A stretch of DNA of 64,000 nucleotides from JACDCY01 sp964350145 (GCA_964350145.1 CAYGJL010000001.1:58551-122550); one strand, 5' to 3'; counted from the first letter of the stretch, positions 50,537-59,798 are shown. The notes: generated by a model from the sequence alone, not told the origin. Program-made: numbers and translations.

Positions 50537-51922
50537 CTAGGCGTCGGTGCCTTGCTGCTGAGCGACGGTTACGACAGCTCCCGAAAAGAAGAAGAACAGG
50601 TAGGCGAGCATCAGCGAGCTGAAGACGATGGACGTGATTCCGTTCAGCAGGATTCCGAGCGCGGCGAGGGAGACCACTGCTCCAAACCTGCGCTGGACGT
50701 CGGTCGCCGCCGTCCGGAACACTTTTAAAGCCTTCGACAGGATCCCCGCCATCACCGCGAGAAACGCCAGCAGCCCCGCGACGCCGAGCTGCACCCCGTA
50801 GGACAGGTACATGTTGTCCGCGGTCAGCGGCTCACGGAGAAATCGCACGGCGACGGCGTCCGTTGTGCCTAGGCCGTGCCCCCACGGCTGCTCGAGGAAG
50901 GCGATCACCCCGGCGCCCCAGTCCCTGAGATGGCTCTCGCTGCTCCCGGTCTGCCACGACAGCGTCTCCCAGATGAAAACGAGCAGCCCCGGAACCAGCG
51001 CGACCGCCAGCGCCAGCAGGGCCGCGCCCGCGACCGCGCTGCCCACCGCCCATTCCGGCTTGCGGAACATCGCGAAGTAGAGCGCGACCTGCAGCATGCA
51101 GATCAGGATCGTCACGCGCGTGAGCGTCAGCAGCAGCCCGAGCCATATCAGCGCGTACGCCATGCGCACGAGCACTGCGTGGCTTCCCCTGCGATTCAGC
51201 GCCCAGATCGTCGCCGCCGGCATCAGCAGCAGGAACGGCAGCGCAAATCCCTGGCTGTGGAGGAACACCGAGCCGGCGCGCCGCACTTCGACGCCGCCGA
51301 GCGTGCTCCAATAGTTATGCGGCAGCCCCCACTCGTTGCCTACGGTGTACGCCGACATGCCGAGGAAGTCGTTCATGTACGAGGCGACGCCGAACAGGAC
51401 GAGCATCTCCGGCGACACAAAGATTCTCTCGATGATTCCAATTACGCTGACGACCAGCGCGATGAGGAACGCGTGCCGCAGGACCTTGTCGGACTCGGCT
51501 ATCTCCGGCGTGGCGCGGCCGACGAAGTACAGCGCCATGAAGAAGACCGAATCCCGGAAGCCGTACAGCAGCGCGCCGGCGGGCATGTCCACGCGGAGCA
51601 GGGGATTCGCCGTGACGACCGCCAGGAGCGCGATGCCGAATAGCGCGGCCAGCGCGACGTCGGGACCGGTGATCGCCACCCCCTGTCCGCGGCCGAGCAG
51701 CGCACGGACCGCGACCCACGCGATCAGCGCCGCGATCGCGATCTCCTTCCACGCGGCAATCGTCCGCACTGTGCCTTCGGCCACGCCCACGACGCCGAAC
51801 AGCCAGGCGATGGCGAGGGAGTGGAAGGGAAGCAGCCAGAGGAAGAGGAGCAGGCCGGTGATGGCTACTCCCGGCAGCCGCGCCTCGCGTGCGCTCGGCA
51901 AAGGCAGGGCGGCCGCTGTCAT
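50537..51922 (-). CDS. O-antigen ligase/polymerase family membrane protein (Wzy/WaaL type)
   Basis: A 461-residue integral membrane protein with about 11 hydrophobic segments. The large periplasmic loop has GLPHNYWSTLGGVEVRRAGSVFLHSQGFA. The Wzy_C-type region LLTLTRVTILICML carries the usual S/T-R-x motif, and WGHGLGTTD follows. It sits with Wzz and Wza in one - strand unit, so polymerisation is more likely than ligation. Distinguishing the two needs structure-level comparison. The spacer to copy 2 of Wzi holds only a short AGCT-rich imperfect repeat. Confidence 0.8.
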   Translation of the reverse strand: MTAAALPLPSAREARLPGVAITGLLLFLWLLPFHSLAIAWLFGVVGVAEGTVRTIAAWKEIAIAALIAWVAVRALLGRGQGVAITGPDVALAALFGIALLAVVTANPLLRVDMPAGALLYGFRDSVFFMALYFVGRATPEIAESDKVLRHAFLIALVVSVIGIIERIFVSPEMLVLFGVASYMNDFLGMSAYTVGNEWGLPHNYWSTLGGVEVRRAGSVFLHSQGFALPFLLLMPAATIWALNRRGSHAVLVRMAYALIWLGLLLTLTRVTILICMLQVALYFAMFRKPEWAVGSAVAGAALLALAVALVPGLLVFIWETLSWQTGSSESHLRDWGAGVIAFLEQPWGHGLGTTDAVAVRFLREPLTADNMYLSYGVQLGVAGLLAFLAVMAGILSKALKVFRTAATDVQRRFGAVVSLAALGILLNGITSIVFSSLMLAYLFFFFSGAVVTVAQQQGTDA

Positions 51923-51934
51923 CGTCGTACCGTG

Positions 51935-53023
51935 CTAGCCGACGCGGCGCTGCGCTGAAGCGTTCGGGTCGGGCGTGCGTCTGAAGACGCCACGGACCGC
52001 GCCGCCCAGATACAGCGCGGAGCCGGGGTTGCGCGCGCGCCAATCGGCCAGGATCGTCGCGCCGCCGGCGAACATCACGCCGAGTATCGTGCCGCCGATG
52101 ACCGTGCTCATCAGCAGCAGTCCGTACCGCGGCCATTGCGCTTTCCTCGGTGTGACCGCCGAATCCACGACCGTGATCAGCGCGGCGTTGTTGACTTCCT
52201 CGAGCAGCGATGTCTCGAGCTGCCGCTGGAGCAGGAGATACAGCTCGGCGGTGCGGTCCACGTCCCGCTGGAGCTGCTGCTCCCGGAACACCAGGGCCGG
52301 CGAGGATTTCCACGAGCGATTTTGATCGTAGAAATAGCGGTGGCGCGCTTCGGCGGCGTCGAGCTCCGCGCGGGCGCGGTTCACGCGCGATTCGAGGAAC
52401 GTCCTGTTGGAGCGCGCGCGGGAAGTACGCTGCTCGCGGTTGAACTGGCTGACGAGATCGAGCGTCCTGTTCGCCATCTGGGCGCTGAGCTGCGGCCACT
52501 CCGTGTTGACCTCGAGCTTGACCAGGTTTGTCTTCTCGAAATAAGAAACGTCAGTCGCCTGGTCCAGCAGCTTGAGCCCAATCTCCACCCGGCGCTGCGG
52601 GTCCTTGTTGCGGATTCGCAGGATATCGAGCAGGCGGACGCTGTCTCCCGCGGCGGGCGTGCGAGGGTCGTCGAAGCGGGAGGTGAGGAGGCGAGTGCGA
52701 AGCTCGCGGCTCCTGATCAGCTCGGAATAAAAATCCGGGGATTCGGACGGGTCGGCCGTAGCGCCGAGGCCGAGCTGGGATGCGATGCCGCCCAGCGCGC
52801 CGCCGCCGCTCAAGCCGGCCGGGAGCTTGAAGCTCCCCGAAGACGAATTCGTGACGAACGAAGCCCGCGCCTGGTAGACGGCGGGAATGAAGATGACCGC
52901 CAGGACAGCCAGCACGCCGGTCGCCACGAGCGCGAGCAAGACCGTCTTCCATCGCGCTATGATGCCGGCCACCCACCGCGAGAAGGTGAGTGGCGGGTCG
53001 CCCACGGTGAGAGGTGCGGTCAA
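51935..53023 (-). CDS. wzz: Wzz-family chain-length determinant / polysaccharide co-polymerase
   Basis: A 362-residue protein with one N-terminal membrane helix (WKTVLLALVATGVLAVLAVIFI) and one C-terminal (LLLMSTVIGGTILGVMFAGG). They enclose a periplasmic region with a long coiled stretch (SRVNRARAELDAAEARHRYF). No kinase domain is fused. It controls glycan chain length together with the neighbouring polymerase. It lies between the ligase/polymerase and Wza genes, all on the - strand. Confidence 0.9.
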   Translation of the reverse strand: MTAPLTVGDPPLTFSRWVAGIIARWKTVLLALVATGVLAVLAVIFIPAVYQARASFVTNSSSGSFKLPAGLSGGGALGGIASQLGLGATADPSESPDFYSELIRSRELRTRLLTSRFDDPRTPAAGDSVRLLDILRIRNKDPQRRVEIGLKLLDQATDVSYFEKTNLVKLEVNTEWPQLSAQMANRTLDLVSQFNREQRTSRARSNRTFLESRVNRARAELDAAEARHRYFYDQNRSWKSSPALVFREQQLQRDVDRTAELYLLLQRQLETSLLEEVNNAALITVVDSAVTPRKAQWPRYGLLLMSTVIGGTILGVMFAGGATILADWRARNPGSALYLGGAVRGVFRRTPDPNASAQRRVG

Positions 53024-53060
53024 GAGCTGCTCTCCACAGGCATCGGGATGAGTGGCCGGG

Positions 53061-55547
53061 TTAGCGGCTCACCACGGCAATAATCGCGATGAGGCTGCCA
53101 AGCGCGGTGGCGATGGTTCCGAACAACGACGTGAACACGGTAAGCGAGTCACGCTCCGTGGGGTCGCGCTCCGGTACGAAGACGACGCCGCCCGGCCGCG
53201 GTTTCGGTTGACCGTCCGGCAGGAACCGCCGCTTGACGGCAGCTTCCACTTTCCCGTTTGGCTGCGTCACATATGCGCGGCCGAGGTCGGCGCGACTCGC
53301 CAGCCCTCCCGCGGCCCGGACGTACCAGGGGAGGTCTCGTCCCGGCACGTACGCCACAGCGATTGGCGAATTCACAGCCCCGGTGACGTGGACCACGCCG
53401 CTATATCGTGGGATTGTGATCTGATCCCCGTCTTGCAGAATCAGGTTGTCACGGTCCTTTTGATTCCGAAGCACCTGGGGCAGCTCGATCCCGATCCGGC
53501 CGACGCTGTCGGCGGCGCGAGTGAAGATGATGCCATCCGCGTATCCCTCGGTAGTGAGCCCGCCAGCCCGGCGAATGATGTCACTGATGCGCTCGCTCTT
53601 GGTTTGCAGCGCGTAGGTGCCGGGATACCGAACTTCGCCGGATACCTTGACGTTTCGCTGCAGCTCCCAGTTGGGCTGTCGCAGGATCAGGACGTTGTCA
53701 TAGGGGAGCAGCGGCTGTTCCGGCGAGGGACCTGCAGAAGCAGGCAGCCCTGGCGGCCCGAGGTATTTCCCGTCCGGGCCGCGCGAGAAGATGTAGCTCG
53801 AATCGAGGGGAATTCTAAAAGTGATCGCGGTTTGCCCGCGAGTACGATCGTGGGGCAGTCGCGCCACCTCGGCTTCCGTAAGAAGCGCGCTCTCCTCCAG
53901 TCCGCCGGCCAAGAGCACAAGATCGCGGACCGTGATTCCTTCGCGGTACTCGAATTGCCCGCCTTTCTGCACAGCGCCGCTGATCGCGACGTGCCTGGGC
54001 TGACGGAACTCTGACACGGAAAAGACGATGATCTCGTCGTCTTCCTGCAGAGGGAAATTGCCTATGACTCTGCCGGTCGTGTCATACAAGGCTGCGCGCA
54101 GCTGAATGCGGGACGAGTCGCGCTGCATGCGGCTGACGAGCAGCTGTCCCAGATACGTGTCCGGCTTGATGCCGCCCGCGGCGCGCAGAGCGTCCTCGAT
54201 TGTCGTCTCACCCGGCTCAATGCCCTGCAGCCCTGGCGTCCACACGTTGCCGCGCACGGCCACCCGGTTCCTGACGCGCTCGGCGATTGGGAAAACGCGA
54301 ATGATGTCGCCCGGCTGGACCGGAACGGCGGGGCCAGTGCCGGTCGCAAACTGATCCGACATGACCTCAGTCACGATGCGGGCGGTTCCTCCAGGCGTGC
54401 GCTCGGTCGGCGGAAGGATACGTTCGATCTGAACACGTGCCCGGGCGGCGGTCGGAGTGAATCCGCCTGCGAACCTGATCGCGTCGTCCAACGCCTCGCC
54501 CGCCTTCATCTCGTAAGTCGCCGGGCGGGCGATTTCACCCACGATCCGCACCCGGGGTCCGTGGATCGGGACGAACACGATGTCACCGTTGCGCAGGCGA
54601 ACGTCGTTCGAGGCATCGCCCTGCAGCAGGTAGTCATACACATCCAGCTCGGCGACCGTTCGTCCAGCGCGTCTTATCTGCACGCGCCTCATGCTCCCGT
54701 TGTCCGTCGGGCCACCAGCGGCGTACAAGGCGCCCATCGCGGTACCCGCGCTCGAAACTCTATGCGCGCCAGGACGCATTACATCGCCCTGCACGAAGAT
54801 CTGGTTGCTACTCAGCCGGGACGGCGTGATGTAAAATCTCGTCGTGGCGCCGGGCCCGCGACGCACGCCGGAGTACACCCGGCCCAGACGGGAATACAGC
54901 AAGTCTTCCAGTTGGGCGAGGCTGAGATTGTTGACGAACAGCTGTCCTACCTGCGGCACGACGATAAACCCCTCGCGCGTCACGCTCAGCTGGTACGACT
55001 GCTCGACGTCTCCCGTGAGGATAAGCACCAGCTGATCGCCCGGCCCAAGCTGGTAGCTCGGATCGACGGGACCGGTGAGGTTGGCGTCAAAGAGATTCGT
55101 AGGTTGACGGAATGTCTCCAAGCCGAAAATCACCAATCCGCTATCTGCCTTGAGCTGTTGAAGCGAGTCAACGCGAGCCCGACACAGCGCCGAGTTCACG
55201 CTGATGCCGCAGCGAAGGAAATCAATGTCCACCGAGTCGGCTATTCCCAGGGCCGCGACCGCCGAGAACACTTCGTCCGGGTTTGCAGTCGTTTCTGCGC
55301 CGCCTCCCGAGCCCAGGTACTCATCGAGCAGGTTCTCGGGATAGCCCTCGGCGCGCAGCCGGGCGCGGACCTGTTCTGGCGTGAGGCCGCTGGTCATAAT
55401 GCGCTGCCGTAACTGCTCGATGAGTGCGGGATTCGTGCGCAGCGTCCTCGCGGCTTCTTCGCTTGTGGGGCGTTGCTGCGACGAGGCCACGGCGGGCAGG
55501 AGAAACAGAGTCGCCGCCAGAAGCGCGCGAGCGTTGATTCGAATCAT
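53061..55547 (-). CDS. wza: Wza-type polysaccharide export protein with multiple SLBB domains
   Basis: An 828-residue exporter, larger than E. coli Wza. A signal peptide (MIRINARALLAATLFLLPAVASS) fixes the start at 55547. The polysaccharide export motif YQLGPGDQLVLILTGDVEQ lies at ~170. Several SLBB repeats follow, recognisable by FVQGDVMRPGAHRV, VRGNVWTPGLQG, ISGAVQKGGQFEY and VSGEVRYPGTYAL. A hydrophobic C-terminal helix (SLFGTIATALGSLIAIIAVV) may cross a membrane. No lipobox Cys is seen. It forms the outer-membrane channel for the glycan. Confidence 0.9.
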   Translation of the reverse strand: MIRINARALLAATLFLLPAVASSQQRPTSEEAARTLRTNPALIEQLRQRIMTSGLTPEQVRARLRAEGYPENLLDEYLGSGGGAETTANPDEVFSAVAALGIADSVDIDFLRCGISVNSALCRARVDSLQQLKADSGLVIFGLETFRQPTNLFDANLTGPVDPSYQLGPGDQLVLILTGDVEQSYQLSVTREGFIVVPQVGQLFVNNLSLAQLEDLLYSRLGRVYSGVRRGPGATTRFYITPSRLSSNQIFVQGDVMRPGAHRVSSAGTAMGALYAAGGPTDNGSMRRVQIRRAGRTVAELDVYDYLLQGDASNDVRLRNGDIVFVPIHGPRVRIVGEIARPATYEMKAGEALDDAIRFAGGFTPTAARARVQIERILPPTERTPGGTARIVTEVMSDQFATGTGPAVPVQPGDIIRVFPIAERVRNRVAVRGNVWTPGLQGIEPGETTIEDALRAAGGIKPDTYLGQLLVSRMQRDSSRIQLRAALYDTTGRVIGNFPLQEDDEIIVFSVSEFRQPRHVAISGAVQKGGQFEYREGITVRDLVLLAGGLEESALLTEAEVARLPHDRTRGQTAITFRIPLDSSYIFSRGPDGKYLGPPGLPASAGPSPEQPLLPYDNVLILRQPNWELQRNVKVSGEVRYPGTYALQTKSERISDIIRRAGGLTTEGYADGIIFTRAADSVGRIGIELPQVLRNQKDRDNLILQDGDQITIPRYSGVVHVTGAVNSPIAVAYVPGRDLPWYVRAAGGLASRADLGRAYVTQPNGKVEAAVKRRFLPDGQPKPRPGGVVFVPERDPTERDSLTVFTSLFGTIATALGSLIAIIAVVSR

Positions 55548-55597
55548 GAGTTGACGCTTAGTGAAGGTATGAGCGCGAAGTGCTTGCCAAGCTTTCG

Positions 55598-55623
55598 GAC
55601 CGAGCGGCAAACGCCGCTCGGTC
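55598..55623 (-). terminator. Strong hairpin between tRNA-Val and wza
   Basis: GACCGAGCGGC and GCCGCTCGGTC form a perfect 11-bp stem with a 4-base loop. It lies just downstream of tRNA-Val on the - strand and upstream of wza. No T-run follows, so it may be a factor-dependent terminator or a processing hairpin of the tRNA transcript. Confidence 0.5.
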
Positions 55624-55639
55624 GGTAAAGATCGAACAG

Positions 55640-55713
55640 TGGTCGCGCAGGGACTCGAACCCCGGACCTCTGGTATGTGAGACCAGCGCTCTAACCAGCT
55701 GAGCTACGCGACC
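55640..55713 (-). tRNA. tRNA-Val (CAC)
   Basis: On the - strand the 74-base sequence starts GGTCGCGTAGCTCAG and folds as a complete cloverleaf. The acceptor GGTCGCG pairs with CGCGACC, the anticodon stem CTGGT/ACCAG holds loop CTCACAT (anticodon CAC), and the T-arm contains GGTTCGAGTCC. The 3' CCA is not encoded. Confidence 0.95.
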
Positions 55714-55855
55714 GAACGCCCAGGTCCACCTACTCGCAACGAATACCCGCGAGCCGGGGAAATGAGCCAATGCGAAAATAGCTTACAAAGATATAGCTAA
55801 CTCAGCCATTCGCATAGACTTGATGGCCTGGGACTTTGTGCCGCCAAGCATAATA

Positions 55856-55929
55856 TGGGCCGGACAGGATTCGAACCTGTGACCCGTCGATTATGAGTCG
55901 ACTGCTCTAACCAACTGAGCTACCGGCCC
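55856..55929 (-). tRNA. tRNA-Met (CAT), elongator type
   Basis: On the - strand GGGCCGGTAGCTCAG begins a 74-base cloverleaf with acceptor GGGCCGG/CCGGCCC. The anticodon stem GTCGA/TCGAC holds loop CTCATAA, and the T-arm has GGTTCGAATCC. The body resembles elongator Met. An Ile2 tRNA with a modified C34 cannot be wholly excluded. CCA is not encoded. Confidence 0.93.
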
Positions 55930-55940
55930 TTGAACTACAG

Positions 55941-56003
55941 CTATTGGCTATTGGCTATTGGCTATTGGCTACTGGCTATTGGCTATTGGCTATTGGCTAT
56001 TGT
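55941..56003. repeat. Nine-copy 7-bp tandem repeat CTATTGG
   Basis: Nine consecutive heptamers: seven CTATTGG, one CTACTGG (fifth) and a last CTATTGT. They are followed directly by CCAATAGCC, the reverse complement of the unit, so the array can fold back. It lies between tRNA-Met and the MntA/HepT pair, a place where a variable microsatellite could form. The remaining bases to 56144 hold no recognisable gene. Confidence 0.9.
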
Positions 56004-56144
56004 CCAATAGCCGCCGTGATCTTCTCGGCGTGAACGAAGTTATTCGGTGCGGTGCATTCGGGCTACCGCGAGCCCGCGCTCCACACGGCGGGTGGGGCGC
56101 AGCGATGCCTTGCTGGGGGACGCCGGCGAGCATAACATCGAGCC

Positions 56145-56564
56145 ATGACCGGGACGGCGGCGGCCCTGCGCGACTACTTCGAAAGCGGCCGTTCCCCGGC
56201 TGTGCGGTGCGCTTTCCTGTTCGGCAGCCAGGCCACGGATACCGCACATGCCGAGAGCGACGTGGATGCGGCCGTGCTGCTCGATCCGGCCCAACATCCC
56301 ACCGAAGCGAGCCGCTACGAGGAGCGGGTCCGGATCACCGCGGATCTGATCGGCGCGCTCCACGTGAATCGCATCGACGTCGTCGTGCTGAACGACGCTC
56401 CCCCGGGACTTACGCGCCGCATCGTCCTCGCCGGGATCCGCGTATTTTGCCCGGATCCCGCGATCGCGCACGCGCTTACGCGGGACGCGATGCTACGCGC
56501 GGCCGATCTGGATCCATTTCTCGACCGGATGCGCCGGATCGCACTCGAGCGCCTGCGCGCGTGA
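56145..56564 (+). CDS. mntA: MntA-like nucleotidyltransferase antitoxin
   Basis: A 139-residue minimal nucleotidyltransferase with G27-S28, then ten residues, then D39-V-D41: the exact GS-x10-DxD active-site motif. In MNT-HEPN pairs this protein AMPylates the HEPN RNase toxin at a Tyr and silences it. The stop overlaps the GTG of the HEPN gene, so the pair is coupled. It lies beside two tRNA genes. Confidence 0.9.
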   Translation: MTGTAAALRDYFESGRSPAVRCAFLFGSQATDTAHAESDVDAAVLLDPAQHPTEASRYEERVRITADLIGALHVNRIDVVVLNDAPPGLTRRIVLAGIRVFCPDPAIAHALTRDAMLRAADLDPFLDRMRRIALERLRA

Positions 56565-56971
56565 CCTTCCTGGTCGAGCGCCTCAAGGAGCTGCGGCGGT
56601 ACGTGGATCACCTCCACCGCATTCGATCGCTGGTGCGGAGCGCGGACGATCTGGCCGCGGACCTGTCGCTGCGCAACGACGTGGTTCATTCCCTCCTGAT
56701 GGCTTCACAACTGGTGATAGACATCGCGGGAGAGCTGTCCGCCAGGAATGGGCTGCAATTCGAGGACTACACCACGGCTGTCCGCAATCTCGCGCGAGTG
56801 GGCCATTTTCCGGATGACCTGGTCCGGCGTCTTGCGCTTCTTCCGGGCCTCCGGAACGTGATCGTGCACGAGTACGTTGCGCTCGATCTACAACGGGCCG
56901 TGGCTGCGTTGAACGAGCTCGATCCTCTGGACGACTTCATACGGATCACGGCGTCTATTGCCGATCTCTGA
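56561..56971 (+). CDS. hepT: HepT-like HEPN-domain RNase toxin
   Basis: A 136-residue HEPN/DUF86 protein starting at GTG 56561. The catalytic R-x4-H-x-Y motif is complete: R98, H103 and Y105 in RNVIVHEY. Y105 is the residue modified by MntA in studied pairs. It appears fully functional. The following 176 bases to the Wzi-like gene contain GCCAATAGCC and an imperfect AGTCGC repeat but no gene. Confidence 0.9.
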   Translation: MTFLVERLKELRRYVDHLHRIRSLVRSADDLAADLSLRNDVVHSLLMASQLVIDIAGELSARNGLQFEDYTTAVRNLARVGHFPDDLVRRLALLPGLRNVIVHEYVALDLQRAVAALNELDPLDDFIRITASIADL

Positions 56972-57147
56972 ACCGGACTGCCCGGTTTCGTCAGACAAGA
57001 CGCAAGGAGCGGAGTCAACGCGGTGCTACCGCGAGACCAGGAAAGTGTTACCGATGTCCCCGACCGCTCACTTGGCAGTTCTCTGTTGAACTGTTTGACA
57101 TGGCCAATAGCCAGTCGCTAGTCGCCAGTCGCTCCGAGGCTGGTTCT

Positions 57148-58788
57148 TTATCGCCCCGGCATTTCGTGAAGAACCTTGAAAAGGGTCCATCCCGGCTCCC
57201 AGCCGATTCGCACGCGCCCCTCGAAGCCGGTGCGATCCTCGGCGCTGTCGAACCAGATCGGACGGGTGTCGCCGCTGAAGCCCATCGTGTGACTCACTCT
57301 ATTGACGCCGACATCGGCCGTCAGCTCGAAGCCGCGGCCAAGCGCGCCACCGCCGGAAAGTCCGATTCGTTGGACCTCGGCTGTAAGCGGCATGAGGAAG
57401 CCGGGCGTATCCCGATACTGCGACGTATCCGGAAACGCCGCGCGATAATCGCCCGCGCCCTGGCGCCGGTGGGCGAGGTACAGCTTCACCGGAATGCGCG
57501 GGACGAGCGCCAGGTCCAGCCCTATTCGCGCCTCGTCGTAATCGGAGAACCCGCGACCAAGCCCCACGTCGAAGCTCGCGTACCGCTCGGAGTACATCGG
57601 CGTGCGGTACGCCAGACTCGACACGCGCGTGTACGACGCGAACCACTTCTGCGCCCCGTGCAGCGGCAGCCCCTCGGCGGCCAGCGTCAGCCCGTACGAG
57701 CTGGGCTCCTCGCACACCGCGTCGCACCGGTCGAGCTGGAGGTCGTCTATCAGAATCTCGGCGCTCCAGTTCCCGAACCTGCGCGTGCGCAGCGCCGCGT
57801 CGGCTCCCAGCATCAGGTTCCCGTCCAGCTTTTCATTTCGCCACGACAGGGCGTAGATGTTGAGCGGATTCAGCATGCCGACATCAACGGATCGTCCTTC
57901 GCCGCTCAGCAGGATGGACTCGTTGATCCCGAGCTCGATGCGGCCGATCCTGCCGGCGAGGCGATGCGCGGCGAGGTACCTGTTCGATACGCGCCCGCCG
58001 CCGAGGGGATCGCTGTCGAGCTTGGCGAACAGCGAGGCGAAGTGGATGCGCGGGGTGCCGAACCGGCCGTACAGGTGATCGTAGCTGTAGGCGTAATCGC
58101 CGATGACGAGCCCGGGCAGCGTGGACGGTCCCCAGTTTCTCGCCGCGCGGCCGATGAACAGCTCGCCGTAGCGCCACTGCCCGCTGACATATCCGTCTTC
58201 GGTGCGGCCGCCGATGTCGCGGTCCTTTCTCCCTGCGAACTCGGGATCGTCGTTCAGCCGCGTGTCGCCGATCACGCGCAGCATTCCGACGACGGGTCCG
58301 CCGGCGAGCACGAGCCGGCCGGTGATGCCGGGGTCGGCTCCGTTGCTGTCATCGGCGAGCATCAGCTCACGCCGGCCCGAGGACTGCGCGAAGGCGTAGA
58401 ACGCGCCGCTGAGCCGTGCGCCGAACGCGTCGCGGCCCCGCTGATCCCGGTCCGCGCGTTCCGTTCTCCGCGGGGCGGCGCCTTCCACCGTCGTCTTGAT
58501 CAGCGCTTGCTCCAAGCCTTCCGCGTACGACCGCAGCGCGCCGCGGTCGAGCCGCCGGCGCGAGCTTGCCAGCGCCTGCGTGATCGCCGCCACGGTGTAT
58601 GGTCTCTCGTTCGATCCCAGTTGGCGCAACTCGCCGCGCGCCATCAGCGCGTCTATGTACACGTACGCAACGTCGTCGAGCGGGACGTACGGCGATGCCT
58701 GCGCGGATGCCGTGCTCGTGAAGAGCAATAGCAAGACACCAGCGCTCCGAGCTGACAGCAGCAAGCTGCCGGCGACCAGCTTTTTCAT
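57148..58788 (-). CDS. Wzi-like outer-membrane capsule assembly protein (copy 3)
   Basis: A 546-residue protein with signal peptide MKKLVAGSLLLSARSAGVLLLLF...ASAQA. The Wzi-type barrel blocks YVSGQWRYGELFIGRAARNWGP and YRTPMYSERYASFDVG are present. The ATG at 58788 overlaps the stop of the DUF2279 gene (ATGA). An ATG nine bases upstream is also in frame, but AGGATGG there looks more like the ribosome-binding site. It is one of three paralogues in the window. Confidence 0.8.
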   Translation of the reverse strand: MKKLVAGSLLLSARSAGVLLLLFTSTASAQASPYVPLDDVAYVYIDALMARGELRQLGSNERPYTVAAITQALASSRRRLDRGALRSYAEGLEQALIKTTVEGAAPRRTERADRDQRGRDAFGARLSGAFYAFAQSSGRRELMLADDSNGADPGITGRLVLAGGPVVGMLRVIGDTRLNDDPEFAGRKDRDIGGRTEDGYVSGQWRYGELFIGRAARNWGPSTLPGLVIGDYAYSYDHLYGRFGTPRIHFASLFAKLDSDPLGGGRVSNRYLAAHRLAGRIGRIELGINESILLSGEGRSVDVGMLNPLNIYALSWRNEKLDGNLMLGADAALRTRRFGNWSAEILIDDLQLDRCDAVCEEPSSYGLTLAAEGLPLHGAQKWFASYTRVSSLAYRTPMYSERYASFDVGLGRGFSDYDEARIGLDLALVPRIPVKLYLAHRRQGAGDYRAAFPDTSQYRDTPGFLMPLTAEVQRIGLSGGGALGRGFELTADVGVNRVSHTMGFSGDTRPIWFDSAEDRTGFEGRVRIGWEPGWTLFKVLHEMPGR

Positions 58789-59798
58789 CGGTACCATCCT
58801 ATGCCATTGAAGCTTGGCGTGATCTGCAGCGCGGGCGCTGGCAGCCGGATGTAGCTAATGGTGTTCTTGACCGTGCGCCAGAGCGGATGCTCGCCCGGCA
58901 GCTTGCTCGCGTCGATGTCGAGCGACAGCAGAACCTTCCGCTGCGCGCGCTTGCTCTGACCCGTCACGGGATCGATCCAGTCGGTGATGGAGTGGCCCAC
59001 GGAGAAGCGCAGAACATCCGGCCAGTACCGCCGCGCAGCCGGTGGCAGAAACGGATCCACTTCCGCGGACACCCAGTATGTCTGCCCCGAGTAGTCGAGC
59101 GACTGCCTGATCTCGCTGTCGGGCAGCCGGCCCGCGTCGCGCGCGCGCATGGCGGCGCTCCGCGAGTACGAGATCGTCGGCTTGACGCGCTGCAGCGACG
59201 GATACGTCTGCTGCGCCACGGCGTACGCCATCCCCGCGGTGTTGGCGATCAGATCCGGATACGAGAAGCCGTACTTCTTGAACCGCGCGTCCCAGATCTC
59301 TATCTGCAGCTGAAACAGCGTGGCGTAAATCGCGGACAGCGCGATTGCCTTCCGCGGGGAGATGCACGCGTTGCGCAGCACGGCGTCGCCGACGCGCGTG
59401 AGGTGGTACCCGCCGAAGAAGTGGCCGAACTTGTCCTGGTCGCGCATGTCGTCGTCCCAGTCGGCGCGGAAGAAGAAGCCTTTCGCCTCCTCGCCCGACC
59501 ACCACGCGTTCTCGAAGTAGCGCCAGAGCATGGCCTGCGCGCCGACAAAGGCCGTGGCCGCTCCGACGCGGCTCGCCGTGCGATAGCCGGCCGACTCGCA
59601 CTTGTCAGCGCGCGGCGGGGCAGTGCAGGCGACCGACCGGAACAGGCACGGATCAATCGGCCCTTCCATCAACACGGTGTCGGATTCAACCGGCCGCACG
59701 CCGATGGGTTCCGCGTTCTGCGCGCCGGCCTGGGCGGTCGCGGCGATGCAGCAGGCGATTGTGAGAGCGCGGAGCAGGACGGAGCTAGACGACTGCAT
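58785..59798 (-). CDS. DUF2279 (YfiM-like) outer-envelope protein
   Basis: A 337-residue exported protein with an N-terminal signal (LLRALTIACCIAATAQAGA). The DUF2279 region holds WRYFENAWWSGE, then FFFRADWDDDMRDQDKFGHFFGGYHLTR, where D-K-x-G-H is the family's hallmark. IWDARFKKYGFSYPDLIANTAGM follows. The function is unknown; such proteins often accompany envelope biogenesis genes. It overlaps the kinase gene upstream by 14 bases and the Wzi-like gene downstream by four. Confidence 0.75.
   Translation of the reverse strand: MQSSSSVLLRALTIACCIAATAQAGAQNAEPIGVRPVESDTVLMEGPIDPCLFRSVACTAPPRADKCESAGYRTASRVGAATAFVGAQAMLWRYFENAWWSGEEAKGFFFRADWDDDMRDQDKFGHFFGGYHLTRVGDAVLRNACISPRKAIALSAIYATLFQLQIEIWDARFKKYGFSYPDLIANTAGMAYAVAQQTYPSLQRVKPTISYSRSAAMRARDAGRLPDSEIRQSLDYSGQTYWVSAEVDPFLPPAARRYWPDVLRFSVGHSITDWIDPVTGQSKRAQRKVLLSLDIDASKLPGEHPLWRTVKNTISYIRLPAPALQITPSFNGIGWYR

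Noticed and set aside
52136..53083. A 315-codon + strand frame
   Set aside because: Antisense to wzz, which has both expected membrane helices.
55941..56012. CRISPR-like array next to the tRNA genes
   Set aside because: The units are only 7 bp with no spacers, and there are no cas genes; it is a simple tandem repeat.
57100..58731. A 543-codon + strand frame
   Set aside because: Mirror of the third Wzi-like gene, which has a signal peptide, overlapping coupling and family motifs; the + frame shows none.
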